DNA of 64,000 nucleotides from Streptomyces formicae (GCF_022647665.1 NZ_CP071872.1:5518001-5582000), one strand, 5' to 3'. Positions 8,280 to 17,406 are shown, counted from the stretch's first letter. Notes: a model not told the origin generated them from the letters alone. Numbers and translations: made by a program.

Positions 8280-9122
8280 TCACCCTTCGGCGCGGCCGTC
8301 CAGGGCGAACACGAACTCGTTGCACCCGAGCCCGCCCTTGCAGGTCTTCAGATGCCGGAGTTCGAAGCCGCGCTCACGGCAGAAGGAGAACACCTGCTCG
8401 GGCGTGGCGACCTCGAAGGGGTAGCCGCCCACCCAGTCCACGAGATCGTGCTTGCGTGACATTCCCCGGGGGCGGGGAACGGTCCCGCCCGCCGCCGCCC
8501 CGCCGCGGGCCAGCTTCGCCAGGGCGCGCAGCGGATAGTTCCTGCCCAGGTAGAGAAGGCTGCCGGTCACCAGGACGCGGCGCCCGAGGGGACCCGACGC
8601 GTTGTACCGCCGCTTCACCTCGGTCCAGAGCCGGCTCTCCAGCCCCTGGTCGTTGTAGATGGAGATGAACAGCGTTCCGCCCGGGGCCACCAGGCCGCAG
8701 GCCGTGTCCATGGCCTTCCAGAGGGCGCCGGTGTGGTGCAGCACCCCCCATGAGTAGACGATGTCGGCCGGTTCCTGCCGCTGGACGAAGTCCGGGTCCA
8801 GGACGGAGGCGCAGCAGACGCTCCAGTCGCTGTCCGGCGCGAACTCGGTGCGGAGCTTCTTGGTCGTCCTGACCGAGTCGGGGTCGTAGTCGAACGACCG
8901 GACCCGCGCCCCCATGCGCACGGCCGCCAGGGAGAAGAGGCCGCTCCCGCAGCCGATGTCGAGGAAGGTCCGGCCGCTGAGATCGGTGGTGCCCAGGGCC
9001 GCTTCGAGCGACTTCGTGGCGGAGGCGATGCGTGTCTCGTCGATCAGCTGCCCGAACTGGCGCCAGTTCCGCCCGAAGGCGAAACGGCGGCCTTGGCTGA
9101 TCTCGGTCTCGCAGTCGGTCAT
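8280..9122 (-). CDS. Class I SAM-dependent methyltransferase
   Basis: 280 residues. Motif I is T-F-L-D-I-G-C-G-S-G-L-F at about 52-63, the acidic beta2 end is F-D-Y-D-P-D, and W-G-V-L-H-H-T-G is motif III/post-IV of UbiG/UbiE-like enzymes. Probably a sugar or glycan O-methyltransferase of this locus. Its ATG (9122) directly abuts the stop of the membrane protein gene at 9123, and asnB lies upstream of that, so this is the last gene of a three-gene minus-strand operon. Substrate unknown. Confidence 0.8.
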   Translation of the reverse strand: MTDCETEISQGRRFAFGRNWRQFGQLIDETRIASATKSLEAALGTTDLSGRTFLDIGCGSGLFSLAAVRMGARVRSFDYDPDSVRTTKKLRTEFAPDSDWSVCCASVLDPDFVQRQEPADIVYSWGVLHHTGALWKAMDTACGLVAPGGTLFISIYNDQGLESRLWTEVKRRYNASGPLGRRVLVTGSLLYLGRNYPLRALAKLARGGAAAGGTVPRPRGMSRKHDLVDWVGGYPFEVATPEQVFSFCRERGFELRHLKTCKGGLGCNEFVFALDGRAEG

Positions 9123-10403
9123 TCAGGTCTTCCTTACGCTGAGGAGGGGGGTGGGCGAAGAGGTCGGCCGGCCGGCCCGGGGCTGAGCGAGCAGACAGCC
9201 GAGGCAGACCCAGAAGGGAGCGGTCACGACCAGGTGGGTCAGGGTGTTCGCGAACAGCAGGCCCACCGCGTAGGCCACTGCCATCGACTGGAGGATCGCC
9301 TGGTGCGGAGCGTGCCGCCGGGCGAGGCCGAGCCACAGGAGCGCCGTGAACAGGGCGAGCGCCCCGACCCCGGCCTCGGCCGCCAGCCTGAGGAAGTCGT
9401 TGTGGGTGTTGATGTAGATGCCCAGGTCGGACGAGGTACGGGCGTAGTCGGGGAACACGCCGTACCCGATGCCGCGCAGCGGATGTTCGAGCGCCACACG
9501 GGCGGCCAGCCACGCGGCCTGCTTCCGTACCTCGGTGTTGGTGGTGAGCTCCGTGGACGTCCGGCTCCCCGTCAGGTTCTCCCCCACGACGTCCAGGGTG
9601 CCCGGAAGGGCCATGGCGACGCCGGTGAGGGACAGGGCGATGAGCACCTTGTGGCGCAGCGGACGGCCGACGAGGACGACGCAGGCCAGGCCGGCGGCGA
9701 CCATCAGGAACGAGCCGCGCGACCGGGTCTGGAGGATCGCGGCGCCGCACACCAGTGCCGGAAGGAGCCACAGCCAGGAACGGTGGAGCCGGGCCAGTCC
9801 GGCCGCGGCGACGAGCGGGAGCGCCAGCATGGCTCCGGCGTAGTTGGGGTTGAGGCCGAGGCCCGTCAGCCGGTCGGCGGCGTACTCCCCCCGCAGCAGC
9901 AGGTATCCGGCGGTGCAGGCTCCCGCGACGGCGATGACCTGGGCGATCCGCCGGGGATCCGTGGGTGCCGCCGCGGAGACCACGAGGAGCGCCAGTCCCA
10001 CGAGCAGCAGGACGTACCCCTTCCACTGCCGCTCAACGGTGAGCGCCACCTGCGGCAGCAGATAACTCGCCGTCACCACGAAGGCCATGAGCACGATGAC
10101 GACCAGGTCGGCGCGGAGCCGCAGGCCGCTCAGCACCGCGGTGCGCAACAGCAGGAGCGCGACGGCGCCGGTCACCAGCACCACGGGCGCCGCGCCGCCC
10201 GGATCGGCGACGGCGGCCACGGGGACGAGCGCGAGCAGCACCAGCAGGGCCAGGTCCGGGCGCGGCCACACCAGCAGGGTGAAGCAGGCCGCGACCGCCA
10301 CGGCGGCGGTCAGGGTGCCGTGGAACAGCACCAGGTACACCACGGCCGGGGCCGCGGCCAGCAGGCCCATCCAGCCGAGGACGACGGCGAAGCGCGATCT
10401 CAT
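9123..10403 (-). CDS. O-antigen ligase/polymerase-like membrane protein (Wzy/WaaL type)
   Basis: 426 residues with about twelve transmembrane segments and one large extracytoplasmic loop in the second half. That loop contains G-I-G-Y-G-V-F and I-N-T-H-N-D-F-L-R-L-A-A-E-A-G, matching the Wzy_C signature (G-x-G-x-x-x-F ... H-N-x-x-L ... E-x-G). Such proteins polymerise lipid-linked repeats or ligate glycan to a carrier on the outer face. The start overlaps the asnB stop by 4 bases (ATGA) and the downstream methyltransferase starts immediately after its stop. Polymerase and ligase cannot be told apart from sequence. Confidence 0.8.
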   Translation of the reverse strand: MRSRFAVVLGWMGLLAAAPAVVYLVLFHGTLTAAVAVAACFTLLVWPRPDLALLVLLALVPVAAVADPGGAAPVVLVTGAVALLLLRTAVLSGLRLRADLVVIVLMAFVVTASYLLPQVALTVERQWKGYVLLLVGLALLVVSAAAPTDPRRIAQVIAVAGACTAGYLLLRGEYAADRLTGLGLNPNYAGAMLALPLVAAAGLARLHRSWLWLLPALVCGAAILQTRSRGSFLMVAAGLACVVLVGRPLRHKVLIALSLTGVAMALPGTLDVVGENLTGSRTSTELTTNTEVRKQAAWLAARVALEHPLRGIGYGVFPDYARTSSDLGIYINTHNDFLRLAAEAGVGALALFTALLWLGLARRHAPHQAILQSMAVAYAVGLLFANTLTHLVVTAPFWVCLGCLLAQPRAGRPTSSPTPLLSVRKT

Positions 10404-12310
10404 TTCCCGCCCACCGGATCAACCACGGGCGGCCCGGACAGGGGCTGGTCGACGAATCTGCGGTGCCAGAGCTCGAACTGCATCAGCGCCCACAGCTGCC
10501 TGGTGCGGTTCTGGCCGGCGTCGTGCTCGTCGAGCAGCGCCTGCACGGACTCCGGCCGGAAGAACCCCCGGGATCTGGCCGTCCGGTCGGTCAGGACGTC
10601 CCGTGCCACGTCCCTCAGCCCGGTGCGGAGCCAGTGGCCGAGCGGCACCCCGAACCCCTGCTTCGGCCGGTGCAGCAGCTCGGGGGGCAGCCAGTCCTCC
10701 ATGGCCTTCTTCAGGAGGTACTTGGTGGTTCCCCCGCGCACCTTCAGATGCGCGGGCAGCCGTGCCGCCCACTCCATCAGCCGGTGGTCCAGGAACGGGG
10801 AGCGTGCCTCCAGCGAGTTGGCCATGGTCGTGATGTCCACCTTCGCCAGGAGGTCCCCGGGCAGATAGGTGTTCACGTCCACGTCCATCAGCCGGTTGAC
10901 GAGGCTGTCCGCGCGCGAGGCGCGGAACGCCCGGTCCATCAGGGCGTAGCTGTCGGTTCCCGACAGTTCGCTGAACAGCTCGTCGCTGTAGACGGCGTGC
11001 TTCTCGTCCGTGGTGAAGTACGACATCAGCCAGGCGTAGCGGCGCTCCGGGCTCCTGCCGAGCATGGTGAGGGCGAGCCCGGCCCTGCGCCGGTACGCCC
11101 CGGGCCGCTCGGCGTCGAGGAGCAGCCGCCCCAGGTGTCCCAAGGCCGGCTGTACGGCGCCGGGGACCCGGAAGCGTGCCGTACGGGCCATGAGGGCGTA
11201 GCGGGTGTACCCGCCGAACGACTCGTCGCCTCCGTCCCCGTTCAGGGCGACGGTGACGTGCTGCCGGCTGAGCTTGGCCACGTAGAACGAGGGGATGGCG
11301 GAGGAGTCGGCGAAGGGTTCGTCGAAGTACCAGGCGAGCGTGGGCAGGATGTCGAGGGCCGAGGCCCCGACGACGAACTCGTGGTGGTCGGTGCCGTACC
11401 GTTGCGCCACCGTCCGGGCGTGGACCCGCTCGTCGAAGCGGGCGTCGTCGAAGCCGACGGCGAAGGTCTTCACAGGCCCTTCGGCGACACGCGCCATCGC
11501 GGCGACGACGGCGGAGGAGTCGATGCCGCCGGACAGGAACGCGCCGAGAGGCCGCTCGGACACCATCCGGACGCGGGTGGCGTCGAGGAGGAGTTCACGG
11601 GTCCGCTCGACGGCCTCCTGCTCGCTGACGGGACCGGCCGGGGAGAAGTCCGGGGTCCAGTAGCGCCGTACGCGCATCCGGCCGTCCTGCCAGGTGAGTA
11701 CGTGTCCGGGCGGCAGTTTGCGGATGCCGCGGAAGATCGACCACGGCGCCGGGACGTACTGGTAGGTCAGGTAGTGGTGGAGCGCCACCAGGTCCACCTC
11801 GCGGCTCTCCGGAGCCACCGCGGTCAGCGCCTTGAGCTCGGAGGCGAACATCAGGGCCTCGCCGGTGGCCCGGTAGTACAGCGGCTTCTTTCCGACGCGG
11901 TCGCGCGCGAGCAGCAGGCGCCGCTCCTTCGCGTCCCAGAGCGCGAAGGCGAACATGCCGCGCAGGTGGTGGACGAGCTCGTCACCGTGCTCCTCGTACA
12001 GATGGACGAGGCATTCGCTGTCGCTGCCGGTGCGGAAGGTGTGCCCGCGGCCGAGCAGTTCACGGCGGAGTTCGGCGAAGTTGTAGATCTCCCCGTTGAA
12101 CACCGCGACCACGCTGCGGTCCTCGCTGTACACGGGCTGGTCGCCGCCGGCGACATCGATGATCGCGAGCCGGCGCATGCCGAGCGCGATGTGGTCGCCG
12201 GTGTGGAACCCGTCGCCGTCCGGCCCCCGGTGGGCGAGGATGCCGCACATCGTGGTGACCATCGCCGGGTCGGGAACGTCCGTCGTCGCGATTCCGGCTA
12301 CGCCGCACAT
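10400..12310 (-). CDS. asnB: Asparagine synthase (glutamine-hydrolysing)-type amidotransferase
   Basis: 636 residues from ATG 12310, which has GGAGG 8-12 bases upstream and leaves Cys2 (M-C-G-V-A-G) as the N-terminal nucleophile of the class II glutaminase domain; longer in-frame readings would bury it. The glutaminase domain (about 1-215) has the R-G-P-D-G loop and F-N-G-E-I-Y-N. The synthetase domain has the ATP pyrophosphatase loop L-S-G-G-I-D-S-S near 255 and G-D-G-G-D-E-S-F-G-G-Y later. It may make asparagine, but its place between polysaccharide genes suggests amidation of a sugar acid or another glycan component, as reported for AsnB-like enzymes in O-antigen loci. Confidence 0.85.
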   Translation of the reverse strand: MCGVAGIATTDVPDPAMVTTMCGILAHRGPDGDGFHTGDHIALGMRRLAIIDVAGGDQPVYSEDRSVVAVFNGEIYNFAELRRELLGRGHTFRTGSDSECLVHLYEEHGDELVHHLRGMFAFALWDAKERRLLLARDRVGKKPLYYRATGEALMFASELKALTAVAPESREVDLVALHHYLTYQYVPAPWSIFRGIRKLPPGHVLTWQDGRMRVRRYWTPDFSPAGPVSEQEAVERTRELLLDATRVRMVSERPLGAFLSGGIDSSAVVAAMARVAEGPVKTFAVGFDDARFDERVHARTVAQRYGTDHHEFVVGASALDILPTLAWYFDEPFADSSAIPSFYVAKLSRQHVTVALNGDGGDESFGGYTRYALMARTARFRVPGAVQPALGHLGRLLLDAERPGAYRRRAGLALTMLGRSPERRYAWLMSYFTTDEKHAVYSDELFSELSGTDSYALMDRAFRASRADSLVNRLMDVDVNTYLPGDLLAKVDITTMANSLEARSPFLDHRLMEWAARLPAHLKVRGGTTKYLLKKAMEDWLPPELLHRPKQGFGVPLGHWLRTGLRDVARDVLTDRTARSRGFFRPESVQALLDEHDAGQNRTRQLWALMQFELWHRRFVDQPLSGPPVVDPVGGK

Positions 12311-12436
12311 GTGCTGCCCTCCTGCGCTTCCCCGCACTCCATGGATGTGATGTCGGGCGGCGGTGTGCCCCGTGCCCTGTGTGCGCCTGACAGGCGGCAC
12401 AATACCGGGACGATACCTGTGTAATCCGTACATAAG

Positions 12437-13066
12437 GTGCGACCCGCAGGTGATACTGGCATCGTGCGCGATTCAGACCGTCCTACCGACGCGGTGAGCC
12501 CATCCCGGTTCCGGGTGCTCACGGTGTGCACCGGCAACCTCTACCGATCGCCCCTGGCGGAGCGTCTGCTGAGAGAGGGACTGGCCGCCCAGCGGGCGAC
12601 GATCCATGTCAGCAGCGCGGGCACCGCGGCCGTCCCGGGCGCTCCGGCGCCGGAGACGGCGACCGCCGTCCCCGGCTGGGCCCACGACCCGTCCGGGGCG
12701 GTCACGGTCGCCCGGCGGCTGACGACCGCGCTGGTCGACGGCGCGGACCTGCTCCTCGGGGCGGCGACGGAGCACCGCGAGGCGGCCGTACGGCTGTCCC
12801 CCGTACGGGCGTTGTCCCGCGCCTTCTGCCTGCGGGAGTTCGCCCGGTTGGTGCGGGCCGAGGACGCCGCGGGGCTGGCGGATCCGGGGGAACGCCTCAG
12901 GGCCCTGGTCCGGGGCGCGGCAGCGCGGCGCGGTGCGCCGGGGCCGGACGGCGCCGACGACGACGTACCCGATCCGCTCGGTGCGAGCCCGGCGGAGGTG
13001 CGTGTCTCCGTGGAGCGCATCGAGGAGTCCGTGGAACGGATCGTCGCCGCGATGGCCTCCGGCTGA
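12437..13066 (+). CDS. Low-molecular-weight protein-tyrosine phosphatase-like (Wzb type)
   Basis: 209 residues. The P-loop C-T-G-N-L-Y-R-S (C-x5-R-S, near residues 31-38) follows a short beta strand, as in arsenate reductase/LMW-PTP folds, and D-D-V-P-D-P near 175-180 supplies the general-acid DP motif. In exopolysaccharide loci such phosphatases reverse tyrosine phosphorylation of chain-length regulators. No partner tyrosine kinase is visible in the window, so its target is open. GTG 12464 is a possible later start. Divergent from asnB (126 bases between starts). Confidence 0.75.
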   Translation: MRPAGDTGIVRDSDRPTDAVSPSRFRVLTVCTGNLYRSPLAERLLREGLAAQRATIHVSSAGTAAVPGAPAPETATAVPGWAHDPSGAVTVARRLTTALVDGADLLLGAATEHREAAVRLSPVRALSRAFCLREFARLVRAEDAAGLADPGERLRALVRGAAARRGAPGPDGADDDVPDPLGASPAEVRVSVERIEESVERIVAAMASG

Positions 13067-13139
13067 GACGCCGGGGTCCGGCTGGGGCGGTGAGGTCCGG
13101 TTGGGGTGGTGAGGTCCGGCCGAGGGGGCGGAAACCGCG

Positions 13140-15092
13140 TCAGTCACCGCACGGCGGATAGGGCTCCACCCGGGTCCGCAGCGGGGTCACCAACGCCTGG
13201 CGCAGCAGCACCGGAGGGCGGTCGCCGGCCGGCTCCCGCAGCTTGAGGGTCAGTGTGCGGCTGCTCTGCGCGGGCAGTTCCACGTCCAGGGTGTAGACCG
13301 GGTGACCGCGCTCGTAACCGCCGTTCACCATGGCGGGCCGGCCGTCGACGGTCACCTCGTCCAGCAGTGCGTCCCGGCTCGCGAAGTACGAGACGAGCAG
13401 CCGGTTGTCCCCCGGCCGGGTGGGGTGGCGCGGCTTGTCGCCGCGCTGGGTGACGTACGCGGGGAGCCCCGAGACCGGGGCGCGGTTGGTGAGGGTGATC
13501 CGTGCGGTGACCGACCGGACGCCGTCCGAGGTGCACCGGCCCGGGATCCAGTGCAGCTCCCGGTCCAGGTAGTAGTCGAGCTTTCCGCCCGCGGCGTTGT
13601 TCACCACCACCCCCGCGAAGGGGCCGGGCGAAGCGGGCAGGGTGCCGCTCATCCGGTGGGTCTCCAGCCGGGTCTGCTCGTCGCTCCGGGCGCTCCACAG
13701 CTTCAGGCGGTCCTCGTTGACGATGTCGTACGTGGCCATCATCAGCCCCGGCAGGTACCGCGGCTCGGCGAGGGCGCTCACCAGCCTGTCGGCGGCGCTG
13801 CGTGCCACGTCCAGGAGGAACGCCTTGCGCTGCGCGCTGTCCGGGTAGCGCGCGTAGCCGGTGCGCTCGGCGAGGTCCAGGGCGTTGTCGGCGGTGACCT
13901 GGGTGCCGTCGGGCATCCGGCCCGGGCCGGTCGCCCGCAGCAGCCGGGCCAGCGCGCTGGGGTCGAGGGCGATCGCGCCGTCCACCCGCTCCCCGCTGTA
14001 CGCGTGCCAGGTCGCGGCCCAGATCCGGGCCGCGTTCGGGAAGTGCGGGCTGACGTTGGAGTTCGCCCAGGTGTTGACCGGATCCATACCGCCGTACCGG
14101 GCGGTGAACTCGGCACCCGGATCGATTGAGGGTTCGACCTCCGCCAGTATGGTGTCGGTGCCGAAGGTCTCGAAGCCCAACTCCCCCTGCTCGACGGTGA
14201 GGACGGCGAACGCACCGGGCAGGCCACCGGTGCCGCGGGCCTCGGCGGTGTTCTGGAAGACCACGAAATACCGTCGCGGCTCGTCGGCGCCCAGCATGGA
14301 CGGGAGCACCCGGGCGGCCACGGCGGCGTCGGCCATGGCCGGGGCGATCCGGTCGAGCTGCCGGGCCACCTCGCTGCGCGCCCGGTCGGCGGCGGGCAGC
14401 CAGCTCGTACGCGGCAGTTCGTGCATGCCGGCCCGCATGTCCGCGGCGGCTGCCGCGGCCCGCTCCAGCTCGGGAGCCGTGGCCCCCAGCCGGGACAGCA
14501 CCTCCGGCAGGCTTTCACCGGCGGTGCCCTCCGCGCGCCGGCCGGCGACCCGGACCGGCGCCGGCAGCACCTCGTGCGTCAACCGGGCGGCGGTGTCTGC
14601 CAGTTGGCGTACGGTGCCGACCGGCCGGCCGAGCACGGGCAGCTGCGCGGCGAGATACCAGGCGGGCCCGGTGGTCAGGCGATGCGCCTTGGCCGCGTGC
14701 TCGGCCGCGGAGTCCAGCGCGGCGGCCGGAGCCTGCTGCTTCGGGGCACCCGGTGGGCCGGGCCGGCCGGGGGAACCCGGTGACCCGGGGGACCCGGGCG
14801 CCCCGGCGACCGACTGGCGCAGTGTCTCCAGCGACCGCTGTGCGGCCATGAGTTCGGCGCGGGCGAAGACACTGGTCACCGCGATCCAGCCGGCGCCGGC
14901 CAGGCAAAGCAGGGCGACGCCGCACAGGACGTGCACGACCCTGCGCCGGAGGTCCGGCCCGCCCGGGACACGCGGGACGCCCTTACCGCCCGTGCCGCCC
15001 GTGCCGCCCGTGCCGCCCAAGGCGGCCAGGGCCGGACGCCACCAGGTCTTAGGCTCCTTCTCCGTCGTTGAGCACAGGGCCCGTGTCCTCAC
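13140..15092 (-). CDS. DUF4012 domain membrane-anchored protein with collagen-like segments
   Basis: About 650 residues from GTG 15092, which has GGGAGGA at 8-base spacing; GTG 15116 is an alternative. An N-terminal glycine-rich stretch (GGTGGTGGTGG) precedes one transmembrane helix at about 50-75. A short G-x-P collagen-like run (GSPGSPGSPGRPGPP) follows, then a large extracytoplasmic domain. Features such as FVVFQNTAEARGTGG and N-x-S-P-H-F-P match DUF4012 proteins, which are repeatedly found in actinobacterial polysaccharide loci. The reaction is unknown; position suggests a role in glycan display or attachment, perhaps with the anchored protein downstream at 15193-16110. Confidence 0.8.
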   Translation of the reverse strand: MRTRALCSTTEKEPKTWWRPALAALGGTGGTGGTGGKGVPRVPGGPDLRRRVVHVLCGVALLCLAGAGWIAVTSVFARAELMAAQRSLETLRQSVAGAPGSPGSPGSPGRPGPPGAPKQQAPAAALDSAAEHAAKAHRLTTGPAWYLAAQLPVLGRPVGTVRQLADTAARLTHEVLPAPVRVAGRRAEGTAGESLPEVLSRLGATAPELERAAAAAADMRAGMHELPRTSWLPAADRARSEVARQLDRIAPAMADAAVAARVLPSMLGADEPRRYFVVFQNTAEARGTGGLPGAFAVLTVEQGELGFETFGTDTILAEVEPSIDPGAEFTARYGGMDPVNTWANSNVSPHFPNAARIWAATWHAYSGERVDGAIALDPSALARLLRATGPGRMPDGTQVTADNALDLAERTGYARYPDSAQRKAFLLDVARSAADRLVSALAEPRYLPGLMMATYDIVNEDRLKLWSARSDEQTRLETHRMSGTLPASPGPFAGVVVNNAAGGKLDYYLDRELHWIPGRCTSDGVRSVTARITLTNRAPVSGLPAYVTQRGDKPRHPTRPGDNRLLVSYFASRDALLDEVTVDGRPAMVNGGYERGHPVYTLDVELPAQSSRTLTLKLREPAGDRPPVLLRQALVTPLRTRVEPYPPCGD

Positions 15093-15192
15093 CTGCACGC
15101 TCCTCCCATGGGGCACCCCGGGAAGCAGGCAGTCCCCCGGACAGCGCGGTGCTGTCCGGGAGACTGCCGGTGCTTCACGGTGCGGTCGGTTC

Positions 15193-16110
15193 TCAGCCGC
15201 GCTGCGCGGCGGACTTGCGCCGGCGCTTCACGAGCACCAGCGATCCACCGCCGAGGAGCAGCAGACCGCCGGCTGCGGTGAGCAGCGCCACGGGGGCGTC
15301 GGACGAACCGGTGTCGGCGAGCTTGGCGCTGTCGTCGTCGTCCGACTTGCCGCCGTTGTCGTCGCCGTCGTCGTCCCCGTTGTCGTCGCCCTTGTCGCCG
15401 TGGTCGCCCTTGTCACCGTGGTCGCCGCCGCGGTCGGACCAGTCGTGGTCGTCGCCCTTGTCGCCGTGGTCGCCCTTGTCGCCGTGGTCGCCCTTGTCGC
15501 CGTGGTCACCGTCGTCGTCCCCGTTACCGGGACGGCCGTGGCCCTCGTCGCCGTGGTCCTCATCACCGTTGTCGTCGTGGTCGTCGTCACGGGCGATGGT
15601 GACCCGTACGGACTGCGAGAGCCCCGACTCCTGACCGACGAGCTGGATGTCGTAGGGACCCGGCTCGATGTCCTTGGTGATGGTGAACTCGCCGGAGACA
15701 TTGCCTTCCCCGTCCGCGGGGTAGTAGTCGAAGTTCACGATCTCGCGGCCGCCTCCGTCGGACGTCGAGGTGGGTGAAGGCGAGGGTGACGGCTTGGACG
15801 ACGGGCGGGCCTCGAGGGCCTGCGGGTACGCGGCCGACCCTCTGGCCGCGGCGGCGTTCGGCGCGCCCCCGGCCCCGTTGCCCCCTACGGGGACGCCACG
15901 CAGGAGAGTGGACTCGAACGGCTCGTAGCCGCTTGCGTTGAAGAGGACCACCTGGCCCAAGACCAGGATGAGGTCATTGTCAAGGATCGTGAAGCCTGGC
16001 GGCGGGTACGGCTGCGCGAAGGCCGGCTCGGCGGCGACGAGGGAGGTGGCACCGAAGAGGGTGGCGGTGGCGGCAGCCAGAGCAATTGACCGTCGGGGGC
16101 GTCTGGGCAT
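15193..16110 (-). CDS. Sortase-anchored (LAxTG) acidic repeat surface protein
   Basis: 305 residues from ATG 16110, preceded by GAAGGAG. The order is a signal peptide (about 1-30, ending A-F-A-Q), a unique domain (30-175) and a very acidic region of GDK/GDH triplets (roughly 190-265). It ends with the sortase motif L-A-D-T-G, a hydrophobic helix and an R-R-R-K tail. LAxTG is the class E sortase recognition sequence in Streptomyces, so the protein should be linked to peptidoglycan. The Asp/His-rich Gly-x-y repeats look collagen-like but lack proline; they could bind metal ions or form an extended stalk. It lies 100 bases downstream of the DUF4012 gene start, at the end of the polysaccharide locus. 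Confidence 0.85.
   Translation of the reverse strand: MPRRPRRSIALAAATATLFGATSLVAAEPAFAQPYPPPGFTILDNDLILVLGQVVLFNASGYEPFESTLLRGVPVGGNGAGGAPNAAAARGSAAYPQALEARPSSKPSPSPSPTSTSDGGGREIVNFDYYPADGEGNVSGEFTITKDIEPGPYDIQLVGQESGLSQSVRVTIARDDDHDDNGDEDHGDEGHGRPGNGDDDGDHGDKGDHGDKGDHGDKGDDHDWSDRGGDHGDKGDHGDKGDDNGDDDGDDNGGKSDDDDSAKLADTGSSDAPVALLTAAGGLLLLGGGSLVLVKRRRKSAAQRG
15385..15535 (-). repeat. In-frame GDK/GDH triplet repeat
   Basis: The coding region repeats an 18-base unit encoding D-H-G-D-K-G about six times in two blocks separated by a D-H-D-W-S-D-R spacer. Such direct repeats are prone to copy-number change by slippage. Confidence 0.8.
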
Positions 16111-16639
16111 GGTATTCGGGCTCCTTCGGAAGACGCTTGGGGGTGGGAATGTGTTTTCTTGTCGATTTGGCGGGTCGAACCGCTTGTGCGGACAGGGTGT
16201 TCGCCGCGTCCGTTTCAGGCCGTTGGCGTATTCCGTTTGGCTCGATCGGCGGCGCCGCACGACTTCCGCCGCGCCGGAATTCCGGCCCAGTCGAAGAGGA
16301 ATCGAGCACCGGCATCCATAGACGAGGCCGCCCGTGTCCAAACAGGCTCACCACGCCGCTCGGCAGGACGGTGTACGACGTGCACTCGCGTGGCCCACAC
16401 CGCCCGCGATCGACGCGACGAAACGGGTTACGGCATGAGCATGCTCAGCTCGCCACGGCGATTCCCGGCCCGGCGACACCGCCGCCCCCGCGGGCGCCGC
16501 GGACGCCTGCACCTGCTCCGGCCCGGCTCGGCTCGGCTCGGCTCGGCTCGGCTCGGCTGGCGGTGTCGGCCCCGAGCATTTGGCGGCGGTACTGGCGCTG
16601 ATCGTCGTAGGCATCACGCTCGCGGCATTCGGATGACGC
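16111..16639. other. Intergenic region, no gene supported
   Basis: It holds the upstream region of the anchored repeat protein (ribosome site just after 16110) and a pentanucleotide repeat at 16525-16558. No open frame with Streptomyces-like codon use was found on either strand. Confidence 0.5.
16525..16558. repeat. GGCTC pentanucleotide tandem repeat, about 6.8 copies
   Basis: GGCTC is repeated without error from 16525 to 16558. It lies outside any supported gene, about 80 bases before the pentapeptide-repeat pseudogene. Confidence 0.9.
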
Positions 16640-17000
16640 ATGGCCAAGGGGCCTGAAGGCAGGTCCGCCCGTGTGGACGCCCTCTCCGCCATCGGCGGCG
16701 GCCTGATCACCGGCTTCGCAGTCGGTCTGAGCGTGATGTTCTTGGAGCGTGGATTCGTCGCCGCAGGAGCGAGCCGTCTGGCGCGCCAATGTGGAGATCG
16801 CTGAGAGCATTCCCGGGTTCACCCCCGGGAACAGGTCGCTGGACGGCATGAACTTCACCGGCAAGAACCTGAAGGGCGCCGACTTCAGCGGCCTCGACCT
16901 GAGCAAGAAGAGCTTTCGTGACGCTGAGCTTCTGGGCGCGGACTTTGACGGAGCCAATCTGCGCGACGTCGATGGTCGAGGGCAAAGGCAGCCCAGGGCC
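16640..17000 (+). pseudogene. Pentapeptide-repeat membrane protein, frameshifted and truncated remnant
   Basis: From ATG 16640 the frame gives a short N-terminus with one hydrophobic helix (L-I-T-G-F-A-V-G-L-S-V-M-F-L-E-R) and then stops at 16802-16804. From about 16749 the +1 frame continues naturally with D-S-S-P-Q-E-R-A-V-W and a pentapeptide array (M-N-F-T-G-K-N-L-K-G-A-D-F-S-G-L-D-L) to about 16978, after which the reading loses coding character. Removing one G near 16751-16752 would join the two parts. So this looks like one gene with a TM anchor plus a pentapeptide domain, broken by a +1 insertion and truncated at its 3' end. Confidence 0.55.
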
Positions 17001-17406
17001 ATGCCGGGGTCGGACACCCTTCTGACGCCATCACGCCACACCGTCCAGCAGCGCAGGCCGGGTACATCCGGCCGTGGGTACGGCGGGAGCCACGCGAGGA
17101 GCCGACGGAAGCGAGAGGCGGCGGCTCTCCATGGACGACCCCGGACGTCGAAACGCCAAACCGACGTGTTCAGGCATGCGCGCCGCGCGCCGTTCCTGAG
17201 GCCCCTCTTACCGCTGCCTTAAAGGGACCATAAAGATCGCCTCCACCCGCTCCCAACAGCGGAATTCGCCCTTCCGACGGGCTAGCTTGCTGGTCGTGCC
17301 GAGGCGGGGTCCACGCATCGGTGCGGTTCGATCGGGGGCCGCACCGCGGTGTGGGCCACGTCCCGGATCTCCCCTTATGCCATCGCTGTTGAAGGAGTTG
17401 CTCACC
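17001..17406. other. Intergenic region, no gene supported
   Basis: Mostly the upstream region of the LPMO gene. The ribosome site GAAGGAG lies just before 17407. I see no convincing promoter hexamers or open frame. Confidence 0.4.

Noticed and set aside
16640..16804. Programmed frameshift in the pentapeptide gene
   Set aside because: No slippery heptamer or downstream structure was seen, and the 3' end is also truncated, so decay is simpler.
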